Shown: positions 1 through 12,001 of the stretch, piece by piece | Layout of the letters: each line of letters begins with the position of its first letter | How positions within the stretch are numbered: the first letter of the stretch is position 1 | NCBI GenBank assembly: GCA_027257055.1 | Contig: JAPVLO010000083.1 | Span: forward strand, 4,448,001-4,512,000 | Direction of reading: 5' to 3' | Origin: Cephalopachus bancanus | Lineage: Eukaryota; Chordata; Mammalia; Primates; Tarsiidae | Length of the DNA stretch: 64,000 nt | The notes under the pieces: model-generated | Databases searched by the model: none | What the model saw: the letters and a program-made list of their open reading frames with translations, nothing else | Told to the model about the DNA's origin: nothing | Translations under genes and position numbers: made by a program

Positions 1-99
1 TGGTGCTAATAAGGTGCACAGAAGGCACACCAAACCTGGTCTGGATGGTTTTATCAGAAAAGGTTTCTTGGAGGAAATGATACCAAAAAAATAAAACCT

Positions 100-410
100 A
101 AGAGGCAAGTAGTTATTAGGAAGGTGATAATGACCAAGAATAAATATATCCACAGACAAGTGAGCAAGTGATAGCAGTAGAGATGAAGAAAAGTGGATGA
201 AGACAGGTAGAAGCAATAGGACTTAGTAATAGATTGACTGTAGGAGGTGAGGAAAGAGGGAGATACCAAAAAGGATAGATATCAGACATCTAGCATGAGC
301 AGGGGCGTGGACAGAAGTGTCCTACAAAGAAATGGAGAAAAGCATTTGATAAGAAGACCATAAAGTCTAAAGAAAACTTTTGTTCAATATGGCTTCTTGG
401 GTACAGGTAA
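100..410 (-). repeat. ancient L2-like repeat fragment, copy A
   Basis: A G/A-rich stretch whose wording (gagatgaag, ggtaggaggtgagg, gacatctagcatgag, gtggacagaagtgtc) matches a diverged second copy at 1,340-1,625 and, more loosely, the long old repeat at 57,300-59,060. I recognise the family only as an ancient mammalian interspersed repeat resembling the reverse complement of LINE-2-type sequence. The family name is tentative and the orientation is inferred. Confidence 0.4.
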
Positions 411-1339
411 GAATACTTTCAAAATTGAGTTCTTCAAAAGGATAGGATCAATATATTTATAGAAAAGATAATCACCAGATAGTTAATGGTTACTAATTCA
501 GTGGTGGTATTTTTACTTATCTGTATTTTCTAAATGTTTTGTTATGGACACATATGACTTCACAACATGAAAAACATAGAGATGTTTTAAACATAGCCTA
601 TAAAAAATCTTAAAACATGCATATGTGTATGCTGTAATAAATGAAATAGAAGGATGAGACAAGAGTGCAGCAAAGAATAATAATTTTTACATTTTTCTGG
701 GACCAATACGATCTCTATTTCTTCATTAGAAAATTTAAAATTGCGTATTTGTGAAAATACAAATGAGATGGCACCATCTGGTATTCAGATTGAACTCACC
801 TAGTGAAGTGTGGCAAAGCAATACTTCAAGGCTCACAACATCTACTCACATGTTCCCCATGGTGTTAGCTTTGCCCTCACTGCAGAAAGCAATAAGCAAG
901 ACTGATGCTCATGGCCCAACATAGCTCACCAATTGTGCTGAGAAATTACAGCAAAATTATTTCTCATAAGGCTCGCGAACTTAATTATTTGAATTTGGGC
1001 CTCACTTCTGCCCCAGGCTTCCTGACTCATATCAGTCACATTATTTTACCATTAGAGATATGCATGTATCATTATTTTTTACCCTCAACTCAAAGAGCTT
1101 GAGACAAGTATAGACCTTTAGCTCCCCTTTTAAAATGAGGAAAACACCTTATAATTACCTCAAAGTATTCACACTTGGAAAACTAAGTAATGTTATTGAA
1201 AGTTCAATATCAGACCATGGAGATGAGGAAGAGAGAAAAATCTTCAGTTGATGACTCGGTTTGGCATCCATAGCAAAATCAGGCCACCTGCTCACCAAGC
1301 AGGCTTCACGTTCTTCCGCGATGCAAAACTGTCCTGGGC
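411..1339. other. no gene seen; possible L1M scrap
   Basis: AT-rich sequence with no coding signal. Positions about 483-575 (gtggtatttttacttatctgtattttc) faintly resemble the 3' end of old L1M elements. The 65-codon open frame at 905-1,102 shows no domain or composition that supports a gene. Confidence 0.4.
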
Positions 1340-1625
1340 GAAGTTAGGAGGCTGTTTGGATGAGGATGGTGACAGTGAAGCCGGAGAAAGTGATGGATTT
1401 GAAGTCAGGTAGAATCATTGGGATCCAGTGGCAGAGTGGAGGTGGGGGTTGGGGAAAGAGAGAAGCATCAATAGTGACTACCAGATGTCTGACATGAGTA
1501 GCTGCGTGGACAGGTGTGTCTTACAATGACACGGAGAAAAGTATTAGACTAAAGAGGGGATCATAGCATCTAAAGGAAAACATGGGTCAGTATGACATCT
1601 TGGCATGGGTGAAAACAATGGAATG
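1340..1625 (-). repeat. ancient L2-like repeat fragment, copy B
   Basis: Diverged counterpart of 100-410. The order of shared words (gacatgagtagctgcgtgg, acaggtgtgtcttacaatga, ggagaaaagtatta, catctaaaggaaaac) is the same as in copy A. The two copies may be an old local duplication or two insertions of one family. Confidence 0.4.
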
Positions 1626-1789
1626 TGAATAGAAATCGTGCCGCTTACCGCCCTTGTTCATAAACGCCTCGCATGTACCATCCTTCATTCTCTTTCTCCA
1701 ACCACTGGCTAAATGTAGCCAATTAGATTCCAGGGCCCCATATCAGATGGTCGTGAGATAAAAGGAAACAGGTTCCTGAATGACTACAT

Positions 1790-2186
1790 GGAAGGTACAT
1801 TCGTTTCCCATTGCTGCTGTAAAATGAGACCCCAAACCTGACCACAAAATGGTTTAAAACAACATAATTTATTCTCTTACAATTCTAGGGGTCAGAAGTC
1901 CTAAAACGGGCTAGCAGGGCTGCATTTCTTCTGGAAGCTTAAGGGAGGGAGCCTGTTTCCTGGCATTTTTTAACTTCTAGAGGCCACCTGCATTCCTTGG
2001 CTCGCAAGCCCATCCTTCCCCAAAGCCAGCAGCACAGCATCTTTCAGCCTCTCTCTGTTTCTCTGCTTCAGTCATCACATGCCTGTGCATCCCTGCCTCC
2101 TTCACTTTTCAGAGCCCTTATAGTTAGATTGGGCCCACCCGGATCATCTTTCCATCTGTATATCCTTAACTTAATAGCATCAGCTA
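1790..2186. repeat. old interspersed repeat, 5' part (split by L1)
   Basis: Contains phrases typical of a common old mammalian repeat: ttgctgctgtaaaatgagac, tttaaaacaacataatttat, cagaagtcctaaaacggg and gattgggcccacc. I do not assign a family name. The element resumes at 2,632-2,740 (gaggttctaggaattgggac), so the L1 tail at 2,187-2,631 interrupts it. The 67-codon frame at 1,997-2,200 is a by-product of this repeat. Confidence 0.5.
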
Positions 2187-2631
2187 CAAAAATAAATTAA
2201 TTAACTTTAAAAACATGGAACCAGCCATGCTGCCCATCGAAACTGGACTGATTTTTTTTTAAACGTGGTACATATACACAATGGAATATTACGCAGCCAT
2301 AAAGAAGGACAAACATATGGACTTCGCAGCAACTTGGGTGGATTTAGAATCTATCATACCCAGTGATCTATCACAGAAACAAAGAACAGATTATCACATG
2401 TTCTCACATGTAAGCAGTCCCTGAACAATTATCATAATACTATAAGAAAGAGATTGGCAGTAGTGGGATATTGCCAGGGGGGTAGGGAGGGAGCACAATA
2501 TCAATAAGGGCATCTGGTCTCAAACCAGACAAAGTGGGGACCAAATGGAGGCCCAAACCTTACCTGTACGATGACCACTTGTATGTCTAATCCTGAATTC
2601 TATCCCACATTTTTTAAATAAAAAATAAATA
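2187..2631 (+). mobile_element. 5'-truncated L1, 3' end only
   Basis: Starts in the last codons of ORF2 (acatggaaccagccatgctg), runs through the conserved C-terminal stretch near gtggtacatatacacaatgg, then a 3'UTR with a G-rich segment and cttgtatgtctaatcctgaa, and ends in an A-rich tail. It is flanked by aatagcatcagcta (2,173-2,186) and aatagcatctgcta (2,632-2,645), a 14-bp target-site duplication with one mismatch. It has no coding capacity. Confidence 0.85.
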
Positions 2632-2740
2632 AATAGCATCTGCTAAGTCTCTTTGCCATATAAAGCAACATATTCAGAGGTTCTAGGAATTGGGACGTGG
2701 ACATGTTTAGGGGAGAGGACCACAGTATTTCAGACTTCAC
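2632..2740. repeat. old interspersed repeat, 3' part
   Basis: Continuation of the repeat at 1,790-2,186 after the L1 insertion: ctgctaagtctctttgcc, then gaggttctaggaattgggac and a decayed end. The two halves join smoothly if the L1 and one TSD copy are removed. Confidence 0.5.
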
Positions 2741-3041
2741 ATGACTGAGAGAAAAACTAATTGTATTACTCCACTAACTTCAGGAGGTTTGTCTCTTATA
2801 AGCTGATATTATTTAAGTAACAGTATCTATAAATATAACAGTAAACGTATGCCCCAGCTAGATTGTAGTCAGGACAGCAACCACACCTTACATTTTGTTA
2901 TTAACACATAATAACATATAAGAATACTTTTTTAAATGCTTACTAATGAAGATAAGGGCATCGTACTAATAATAGCTAGAAATAACTTAGGAGTAGCTCA
3001 AAATTGAATTTTTACAAATAGCTTCAAACTTTTCCCATATT
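2741..3041. other. no feature recognised
   Basis: AT-rich non-coding sequence of about 300 bases. I see no repeat family, RNA gene or open frame of note. Confidence 0.4.
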
Positions 3042-3052
3042 AAAACTTTAAT

Positions 3053-3261
3053 TACCAACCAAGACAACATAGCAAGTCTTGGTCTCTACAAAAAAATCAA
3101 AAACTTAGCCAGAGCGATGGCATGTACCTATAGTCGTCGCTGTTCGGGAGGCTAAGGTAGAAGGATCACCTGAGCCCAGGAGGTCGAGGCTGTGGTGAGC
3201 CAAGATTTTTGCCACTGTGTTCCATCCTGAGTAACAAAGTTAAACTCTAACTCAAAAAAAC
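3053..3261 (+). mobile_element. 5'-truncated Alu
   Basis: Linker (tctctacaaaaaaatcaaaa) followed by a right monomer (gggaggctaaggtagaagga, gagcccaggaggtcgaggct, actcaaaaaaac). It is flanked by aaaactttaat at 3,042-3,052 and again at 3,262-3,272, an exact 11-bp target-site duplication. Substitutions throughout suggest an old insertion. Confidence 0.85.
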
Positions 3262-3272
3262 AAAACTTTAAT

Positions 3273-5914
3273 CTGAACTTTGAACATCTGAGGAAAAGTG
3301 TGCTCATTTACATCTCATCTTTCTTTGTCTGAATGATTTAAGATAAAGGTGCTGCCAAGAAATAAAATGGTACAAAAAAGAAGCAAGGACATAAAAAGAT
3401 AGGAATGAGACCAATAACTCATGGATAAAGTCTAAGTAATCATACACTTAAAGTTCATTTTTTATCCATTTCTTGAAATGTGGGGCTGTGGAATTATTAC
3501 TTCAAGGTCAATTCAACCTCAATGTCCATAGATTTTGCTTTCTATATAATTTCTGTTGCAATTATGATTAGGTTATCTCCAAATGTTGTTTTTATTAGAA
3601 GAAAACTAAAAGATGAGGAAGGATCATGTTTCCTCCAGACACTCATCACCAGCAAATTCCTTATTACTCTAATGACTGTTCACGAAAAAAATTTTTAATG
3701 CACTTTCATGTTTTCCAATTTAGAAAAAGAATAAGACTTTAATGTGAATGCATTTTTAACTTTTCCATGCTTTAGGGAAGCTGCTTTTAGGAGGAAAATG
3801 TAATGAATGTTTTTAATCTTGCGAAAGTGGTTTGCCCAGAATCTGTGGTTTAATTCAACTTTTCAATGACAACAAAATTAAAAAAAAGACTTAGAACACT
3901 TATTAACTAGGGCTCCTTCCTTCTCAACTTGGCTTCCTATTATTTAAATATCTTTGAAAGATAAAACTCATTTAGGAAAATAGGAACAAATAAGTTTGCC
4001 TGGTTAATTTTCACAATTTTTTCCCACACAGATCTACTCTACAGACCATTGTCATTCTTCTGACTCCTAACCCCATCCTCTAAGCTGGCTCTCATCTTCA
4101 AAACTTTATCATATCTCACAGATGCATCACCTTCCCCTTTTCTCTAGTTTGTTCTCATGTGCCCTTCAGGCTTTCAATATAGTCTTCATGTCATTGATGA
4201 AAATGTCACCGCCAAAAAGATTTAAGTCCCATTTGTCTATGCAGGTCTTTAACTTCAAAGTAAACAACCTGCTTTCCACAAGCTTGTCCTTCAGATTTAA
4301 ACTGGGCAGAAATCAAAGAATTATCCTTGTCCCATTTTTCTTTTCCTTGGTTTGAATCATAGCCTCAGAGATTTCATCTGTATCCCTGAGGATGCTCCAA
4401 CCACTTCGCCCACTCCACATCACCTCCTGCTTTCTAAAGTGTGGCAACCAAACCTCAGTGATAGTCGAATAATGCCTTTCTCTTTCACAGTGTGGAAGAT
4501 ATCAAGGGCAGACAGATCTGAAGACTGTGATAAGACAAGCGATAAAGGCTTTTGCACACAATAAATAATCAATCTGAAAAATGTTTGCTCGTTCTTGAGA
4601 AAGGAAGAGCAAATGCAGAAAATAAATCATTTAAGAGAAGGATTTTCTCTCCCTAACTAAGATATCTATACAACTTCTCAACTGATATCCATAATCTCAA
4701 TGAAGTTACTGGAAAATGAAATACTTAATCATTATTGTATCTTCAACCATTAACATGCTTCGGGATACATATGAGCAGTCATAGAATATCACACTTCCAA
4801 GTTTTCTGTTTAAAAAAGAAACTCAAGCTAAACAATTTTAAAGTCCTCTTTACATCACCTATATATCACGCTTCCAAGTTTTCCATCTTAGAAAAACTCA
4901 AGCTAAACAATTTTAAAATAGTCCATAGATCACCTATTTTGTCATTTCATCTGTTAACTTCTCAAGAACTACTCTCAAGGATGTAGGACAATGGTCTTTA
5001 TTCTAAAGACTTCAGAATTCTTCACTAAAAGGTGTGATTAAGGACTAAAAATATTACTATCCAAACTAATTAGAGGGAGTTATGGTCTAATTTAGTTTCA
5101 TAATGTGAAGCTATTCTGAGTTGCTTTTATTGGAAACACAAATTCTACTATATTCTAAATTCAATTGCACAATTCCACAGCAAAGAGTTGGGTAATCCGT
5201 ATAGCTCTTCAATTTTCTTGTGAAGATTCAAAGTTTTGCTTATTTTGAGTTATGAAATGTGAATTATTTCAGTGAATCAACCTCTAATTTTAAAGAGATT
5301 TGGGGAACAACTCTTTAATTAGTCTTTACCATACTTGCTTAAACCTTGCCAGCCATCTGGCTTCTGAAAGTAAATTAAAGTAAGGGAAGAAAGAACCTGA
5401 ATGACCTGCCATAACCCAGCTGGCTACTTGACAGATAAGTCTTCATAAGACCCCATCATTCTGAAGAATGACATAATTTTAGTTCCAAGCACTAAGCATG
5501 CTCAGAAAAAGTTATAAGGCAGTGCAATGAGAAATCAGAATAATAATTTGTGTGTGTGTGAATAGACCACCTAGGTAAATATTTACATCTGCTAAGTAAT
5601 GCATATTCATTATTTATTAGTCAGAGTTAGTAGTTTCCCTTCCTTAGAAATATTTCTTTACCCAAGCAAATAGTTAGCTTCTCCATAATTTTTAATTACA
5701 CCAACACAGATCATATTAACTTTTAATGCCATTGTATATTTTATCCATTGTTTTAAGTTTTAAGCCACAATTCACAAAAATGAGCACAAAAAAAAAAACA
5801 GGCATACCAATCTCAGTGAGTGCCAGTTTAAAAAGTAATTTTTATTTTCTCTTAGCTACCAGAAGACATTAGGAACTGAAAAAGACACAAAATAAATAGA
5901 TTGGAAAATATTTA
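3273..5914. other. no gene seen; holds a 77-bp tandem duplication
   Basis: About 2.6 kb of AT-rich sequence without a recognised gene or repeat family. The open frames here (72, 77, 70 and 83 codons) have no domain and no supporting codon bias. The only structure I can support is the duplicated segment at 4,786-4,937. Confidence 0.4.
4786..4937. repeat. 77-bp tandem duplication, two copies
   Basis: Copy 1 is 4,786-4,862 and copy 2 is 4,863-4,937. Both run atatcac(a/g)cttccaagtttt, then aaactcaagctaaacaattt, and end atcacctat. They differ by scattered substitutions and small indels, so the duplication is old. An open frame across it shows the amino-acid repeat KLKLNNFK twice, as expected from the DNA duplication. 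Confidence 0.85.
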
Positions 5915-6095
5915 TATTCTATGACTTATAGTGACCATCATGTGCTCCCAGATACAGTGCAAAGTACCTTGCCTACATTATCTGATTTAATCCTCTTTAA
6001 AGCTCTCTAAGTATGCACTGTTTTATCTCTATTTGATCCATGAGGAAACAGAGGCTCAGAGAGGTAAAGTAACTTGCCCAAGCCAATTTTTCCAT
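5915..6095 (-). repeat. MIR element
   Basis: Carries the MIR core in reverse orientation: ctgatttaatcctcttta, atgaggaaacagaggctc and agaggtaaagtaacttgccc. It is heavily diverged, as is normal for this ancient tRNA-derived SINE. Confidence 0.85.
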
Positions 6096-6702
6096 GTTGT
6101 CCATAGATGAAGTCCAGCTTTGTCAGGACAAAATTCTTACTTCCTATGGTATGTTGCCTTTAGATGCAGATCCAGGCCTACATGCAAATTACCATGTGAT
6201 ACCTGCTCATGGTAGAGAGCAGGATGCTGAACCATGATGTGTGCTACCTTCCCAGCATAATGTTGATGTTTATAAATTTCCACCCATTTTCCTATTCCTC
6301 CAATCTAACTTATGTATAGGTGAGGCTGTAATATAGGCAAGTTGTCACCAAGGAAATGTGGACAAAACGAATATTTGCCACTTTCAGTTCTAACCCATAA
6401 AAACCTCCTGACTTATCTTCCATGTTCACCAGCCACCCATCTTCCATTTGATGTCAATATTGGGTTGCCAGATAAAATACAGAACACACATTCAAACTCA
6501 AGTTTCAGAAAAATAACAAACATTTTAATGTAAGTACATCCCGTATAATGTTTAGGAATTACACTTTTCAGGGGCATTGACACTGAAATTGCCATGTTAG
6601 TAAATTAAAAGCATCAAAAATGTAAATGTTCCAAATATTGCATGGGTCATACTTGTTTTGAGAAGTTGTCATTTATCCGAAATTCAAGTTTAACTGGGTG
6701 TC
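6096..6702. other. no feature recognised
   Basis: About 600 bases of non-coding sequence between a MIR and an Alu. Short open frames (6,342-6,533 on plus, 6,413-6,595 on minus) overlap each other and have no recognisable content. Confidence 0.4.
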
Positions 6703-7001
6703 TGGTTTTTTTTTTAATCAGAGTCTCACTCTGTCACCCAGGCTGAAGTGCAGTAGCATGATCACTGCTCACCGCAGCCTCAACCTTCTGGGCCCTTGCT
6801 ATCCTTCTGCCTCAGTCTCCCAAGAAACTGAGACTACAGGCATGTGCCACCATGCCTGGCTAATTTTTTTATTTTTATTTTTGTAGACACTAGGTCTTGC
6901 TATGTTGCCCAGGATGGTCTCTAACTCTTGGGCTCAAGCAACACCCCCACCTCGGCCTCCAAAAGTGCTAGGATCATAGACATGAGCCACCACGACTTGC
7001 C
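6703..7001 (-). mobile_element. Alu dimer, old
   Basis: Reverse-strand Alu with T-rich start, gagtctcactctgtcaccca, ggcatgtgccaccatgcctg, linker aatttttttatttttattttt, then gttgcccaggatggtctct and ccaaaagtgctaggatcata. Both monomers are present. CpG sites are largely decayed. No clear TSD was found. Confidence 0.9.
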
Positions 7002-7269
7002 TTGTCCAATATTTTCATTTGCTAAATCTAACAGCCCAAATTGTCAATATCTCAAGTCACCTTGGAAGTAGCGATATGTTGAAGGTGGTAAAGCCAACAT
7101 CCACATGGGTCTGATGACTGCAACTGAGAATACGCCTTTCTTTGAGCTTTACATGAATGAGAAACAAAGTTCTATTGTGTTGAGCCACTAAGGTTTGTGA
7201 GTTAATACAACACAAACAATACTAATCTGACTAATACTAATACAAGTGCCAAGAGTATACCATTCAAGT

Positions 7270-7569
7270 TCTTTTTTTTTTTTTTTTTTTGAGTCAGAGT
7301 CTCACTCTGTCACCCAGGCTAAGTGCAGTGGCACTCTCATGGCCACCACAGCCTCGACTTGCTGGGCTCAGGCGATTCTTCTGCCTCAGCCTTCCAAGTA
7401 ACTGGAACTAAGGCACATGCCACCATGTCCGGCTAATTTTTTGATTTATGGTAGAGACGAGGTCTCTTCAAGTTGCCCAGGCTGGTCTCGAAGCCCTGGA
7501 CTCAGGCAATCCTCTCGCCTCGGTCTTCCAAAGTGCTGAGATTACAGGCTTGAACCACTGCCCCTGGCA
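7270..7569 (-). mobile_element. Alu dimer with TSD
   Basis: Full dimer on the minus strand: poly-T, gagtctcactctgtcaccca, the lineage-specific linker aattttttgatttatggtag, and left-monomer end caaagtgctgagattacagg. It is flanked by accattcaagt at 7,259-7,269 and 7,570-7,580, an exact 11-bp target-site duplication. Less decayed than the Alu 270 bp upstream. Confidence 0.93.
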
Positions 7570-7604
7570 ACCATTCAAGTCTTAAACGGAAGCAGCATAG
7601 AGAA

Positions 7605-7845
7605 TAGAAATCAATTAGGTTTGAAGTCATACCAGCAGGTCCTGGGTTCCGATTTCTGCTGCATCCCCTCCTAGCTCTGTGACTGTAACTTCTCTAGCCT
7701 CCATTTCCTCACCTATAAAATAAGGTCAATGCCTTCTCAAAAAGATATCTTAAAAATTAAATAATATATGGAAAAACCTAGACTATTTAGCACATAATGC
7801 ATAGTGTACTAATACTATCATTGATTTTTATCATTAAGAATAGGC
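7605..7845 (+). repeat. MIR element
   Basis: Plus-strand MIR core: ggtcctgggttccgatttct, tagctctgtgactgtaactt, ctccatttcctcacctataa and a tail tagcacataatgcatagtg. Diverged but collinear with the family over most of its length. Confidence 0.8.
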
Positions 7846-8424
7846 TAATTTTCCATTTGTAATACTTATTGAGCTTCAAAACGATGGATTTTATGCCTTT
7901 TCTAATGAGAGTTCATTTTATTGTTTGTAATTAATTAAGTTCATAAGGCTTATTTTCATAATTAGCTACTTTTTATCTTACTGTCTTTGAACTCAATAAC
8001 TGACTTTGCTAGCAGATTTTTAAGCTGAGAGCAGTCTTTTCCCTGAGTTTTCCAATTGGACTAGGTCTATTGTTTTGACTAATGGTCCTCAACACAAGAG
8101 TTCCCAACAGGAACTCTGGGCAAACTCTGAAATCTCCCTTTTCTCCTTATTGCTGAGCACATCTCAAATTCATCAGCTCACCTGGTAGAATTCAAAAGTC
8201 TTTTTCATTTGAAATTAGATCACCATCAAATAACCCTATTACTGTGAAAATCCAGGATGCTCAGCACCATAAATCCCACGACTGGGGCACAGGGCTTAAA
8301 TATGCATGCTCCCCCTACCTTCAGAAACTGGCTGTTCCAAAGCACAAATGTTTGGCCCTTTGTGACTTAGACAGATTGCTGTAACACAGGAAAATCGAAG
8401 CCTAATTTGAAATCGCTTTTTTAA
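7846..8424. other. no feature recognised
   Basis: About 580 bases of AT-rich sequence. No open frame, RNA gene or named repeat could be supported. Confidence 0.4.
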
Positions 8425-8695
8425 ATGACATTTGTTGAAGCAAAAAAAAAATTTTTTTTGTAGTATTGTGGGGTACTTGCGAGAATTTTTTGCCGATGCA
8501 GATTATGTGAAGGCGCGGTTTGGGCCTCTAGCAAGCCCTCTTCCCCCAGCAGTGGACGTGGTACCCAATGGATGGTTTGTGTGCCCCTTATCCCCCTCCC
8601 TCCATCCCTTAGCAGTGCCCGGTACCCGTTGTCCCCACCTTTGTGCCCCTGTGCACAATGTTTAGTGTCCACTTAAGAGTGAGAACATGAGGTAT
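8425..8695 (-). mobile_element. L1 3' end fragment
   Basis: Minus-strand L1 3'UTR: on the plus strand it starts with A/T runs, contains a C-rich middle (the complement of the L1 3'UTR G-rich tract, such as tccccctccctccatccctt) and ends at tccacttaagagtgagaaca, the complement of the conserved L1 sequence downstream of ORF2. The overlapping open frames at 8,421-8,672 are products of this GC-rich tract and not genes. Confidence 0.75.
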
Positions 8696-9949
8696 TCAGT
8701 CTCTTGTGAAACAACATTTTCATCCATTTATTTAAGTCTTGATCAAAATTAAGCTATGTTTTCAAATGTCAATCTGTTCTCATACATCTCTTCTCAAAGA
8801 GAAAACTAAAAATGAAAGTGAAACTTGGATCTCTTACTAATTTGGAATAAATCACTTTGTACCAATTTCTAACCTCAGTTAAAAACCACAAAAATGGACA
8901 GTTTAACAAAGGAACTCTTAACCTGGAGTGTACAAACTTCCTTAAATTGTATGCAAAGCTCTGTGCATTTGTGCATAAATATGCTTTTCTCAGATTCCAA
9001 AAGGGACTCGAGTGTTTATATACATGTTCCAAAATGTTCCTGTCATTAAAAGCAACAACAGCAGGATTTGGGGGGGGGGCGGGGAGAAATCAATAAACGA
9101 CCAACATTTTCCCCTCCAAAGTAACATTTTGACACCTCCCAGTTACGAGTCAAGTAAGTATGAGTATCAGTAGTGCAGATGCAAAGAGCACGCTCATCAT
9201 TCAGTTTGCCACATGACTGAGCATGGCCACTGCCTGACAGCATAGGGTCACTACACAGTTGTACAGTAATTTTCTTTTTAGTCATTTGCTGCTTAAATTA
9301 CACTTATGATGGACTATCGGTTAAACTCATGAAGTTTAAAGAATATTGACATTAATAACTAATGTAAAGTGGAGCATAAAGTGATAATATTTCTTCAATT
9401 TCACCTTGAGATGACCGTTTCCAGAATTATAAATTGCAGTTATCTGATAAAAAGTCTTATATAGCACCTCAAGATGTCTCTAATACTCTAAAAGTAAAGT
9501 TAAAAAGGTAAAATAGAGTGGTATGTTTATTAAATTTGTCTATAATTCATTGAAAATAATGCATATCCACACCTTTAAGATGTTACAGAGAAGTCTTACA
9601 AAATAGCAGGATGAAAAACTTTTGTATCTCATCACAAGGAAACAAAACACACAATTCTACATAATGAAGCAATTGCTTTTTATTTAAATTTTAAAAATTC
9701 AAGAATACCAAACATGAAAATTTTGTTGAAAGTGTTCACTTTTGATGTCACCAATTAAAATTTAATCTCCTTCCTCCTTGCTATCTAAAAGGCTATGTAA
9801 GGAGGATTCTGGAAAGGCAGCAGGGCAAGGGAGGTGGTGGTTAAAGCCTACTAGAGAAAGGCCTGTGGCTGAGGAGGGGTGGTGTTGGAGCTTGAAGGAC
9901 TCCCACTGATCAAGTTTATGATCATTTGAACATCAAAATAAGCAATAAT
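8696..9949. other. no gene seen; contains a G-run
   Basis: About 1.25 kb without a recognised gene. A run of ten G followed by CGGGG lies at 9,070-9,084. The 87-, 79- and 79-codon frames at 8,769-9,285 overlap on opposite strands and have no domain. Moderately AT-rich. Confidence 0.4.
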
Positions 9950-10800
9950 AACATATTATAACCCATTAAATAGACTAGGAATTCATGAGTTCATATTATA
10001 AAAACAAAAAATCAATTATTCCTTACATGAGAATGCCAACTACTACATGAAAAAGGGAAGATGGTACTGGAAGGTCAGCATTTGGCTGCTGTTATAGTAT
10101 TATAGCAGCATGATTGAGAAAGGAGGCCACAAATGATGCTGAAACTTACAAGTGAAGATTTGAGGACAACCATGATGGTCTCACCGGATTCCACTACAAA
10201 GTGTTTGCTACATGCAAAGGGGAGATGAGTTACTTTGTCATCAGAAATCTTGGAGCAAGGTTAGCGTAATCAGTAATAGAACCATTGGAGGTCATGTGTC
10301 ACCTGACAGAATGCCACGGGACAAATAGCATTATACAGGTGATAGTCCTGCCAAAGGGGCACAGCTTGAATCTAGTCACGAGGAAAATGACACAGATTGG
10401 GAATGTCTGTGTGGTAACTGCCCTGTAATCTTCAAAGGAACCAAACTCATGAAAAGCAAGGAAAGACCACATAATTTGCAAATTGAAGGAGACTAAGGAG
10501 ACGTGATAAGAAGTTACAACATGTGATTCTAGGGCTGGATCTTTTGACAGTGACAGACACTGTTGGGGCAATTGGAAGCTTGGCTGGAGTTTATGGATTT
10601 TGAGTGGTAGTAAAATATGAACATCAATCTGATTTTGTTGGTCGTGCTACTTTTATGTGTACCCACATAAAAGTATGATGTGTGGGAATGCTAAACTGGA
10701 GTTTTAGGAGTGTGATAGGGCAGTATGTATGCGGCTTGCTATTGGGAGAGTCAGGGAGGTTAAAAAAAGTTATTTGTACCATCCTTACAACTCTTTTGAA
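9950..10800 (+). repeat. old unnamed interspersed repeat
   Basis: The stretch includes wording I recognise from an old mammalian repeat that precedes L1-like 3' ends: agactaaggagacgtgataa, acaacatgtgattctagggc and ggatcttttgacagtgacag. I cannot assign the family. The minus-strand 90-codon frame at 10,299-10,571 lies inside it and shows no domain. Confidence 0.35.
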
Positions 10801-11559
10801 GGTTTTTAATTAGTTCAAATTTTTAAAAATTCGTCTACATTTTAATATCTACTTTACACTAAAATTAACACAAAATAGTCATTTTAATGTTTGTTGAAAA
10901 ATCCTACTCTGACCAATTTAAAATAAACAGCATATATTTCTTGCTAATTCTTTAATTGCAATATATAATATTCTTATATCTAAAATAAGATATTTTAATG
11001 TCACATTATTACTTTTTCATATAACTGAAAAATGATAGGGTGAAATGATGAGATAATATCCTACCACAAAAGGAGTTGGAATGTCAAAAATGTTTAAAAG
11101 CAACCAAGCTCCATCGTGTTACTGTGAGTCAATGATGGGATGGGAGAAAAGCGGGTGTACAAGGTCTCAGTTCCAGCATCACAGAGCAGATATACAAGGA
11201 TGAATTTGAAGCCAAGAGACCATGGCTCAACAACTGGTATAAACGGAAACCATCACTTGTAATCTCCCAATGATCACAATTGTTTCATTTTCTCCAATGT
11301 TTGAGTTTAAAGGAGTTTATATTGGTTCAGGCTTGAAAGTTTAATAGGCAGATGCGATAGGAAACAGAGGGCAAGGGGGCTGAAAATGATGTTGAGAAAA
11401 TCATTTATTCACTGGATAGGACAGGTCATAGATAGATTTTTTTTTAAGGGGGAGAATCCAGGTAGAGGATGATAAATCAGGGAGAAAGAAATGGAAGGAT
11501 CAGAGCAGAAATATTGGAACTGATGGGGGAGGGGGATTTGGTGGTTGTGATTGCAGAGG
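10801..11559. other. no feature recognised
   Basis: About 760 bases of AT-rich non-coding sequence. I see no gene, RNA or repeat I can name. Confidence 0.4.
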
Positions 11560-11875
11560 GGAAGTCTGTTTATTACATAGTTTTTGAGGATACGATTCAG
11601 CTATTAAAAAGAATGAAATCGTGTCTTTTGCAGCAACTTGTATAGAATTGAAGAACATCATTCTAAGTGACCTAACTCAGTAACAGAGAACCAAACACTG
11701 CATGTTCTCATTTATAAGTGGGAGCTAAACTGAGGGAGGAGAGAGCCAAAACAGGTCACCTATCGGGTACAATGAGCAGAGGTGGGGGTGGTGAGTACAC
11801 TTAAAGCTCAGACCAAAACTATTTGTACCCCCCAGAAAGCTATTGAAATAAAACAAAAATTTTTTTAAAGAGCAA
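11560..11875 (+). mobile_element. L1 3' end fragment, old
   Basis: Plus-strand L1 tail: gcagcaacttgtatagaatt, ctaagtgacctaactcagta, catgttctcatttataagtg and tgtaccccccagaaagctat, ending in an A/T-rich tail. It is more diverged than the L1s of the central cluster. Its last 57 bases form the start of the 183-bp direct repeat that also occurs at 13,172. Confidence 0.8.
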
Positions 11876-12001
11876 GGTATGCCTTATAAGACACTGAGGT
11901 GGTATCGAGGTGAAGTATTTGTCTAAAGAGTGGCAAGAAAACTATAAATTGGAGAGTTGGAGGATTGTCCAAATAAATACTTAAAATACCTAGGCTGACA
12001 G
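11819..12001 (+). repeat. 183-bp direct repeat flanking LTR, left copy
   Basis: Runs from ctatttgtacccccc to taggctgacag and ends exactly where the LTR begins (TGTTGGGAGCC at 12,002). The right copy at 13,172-13,354 has the same length and differs at a handful of positions (gagtggc/gaatggc, taggctg/tagactg, and small changes in the A/T run). This is far too long for a retroviral integration duplication. Confidence 0.95.

Noticed and set aside
4735..4986. Protein with internal repeats (KLKLNNFK twice)
   Set aside because: The protein repeat only mirrors the 77-bp DNA duplication in non-coding sequence.
8421..8672. Overlapping opposite-strand frames at a GC-rich patch, as a possible exon
   Set aside because: The sequence is an old L1 3'UTR in reverse orientation.
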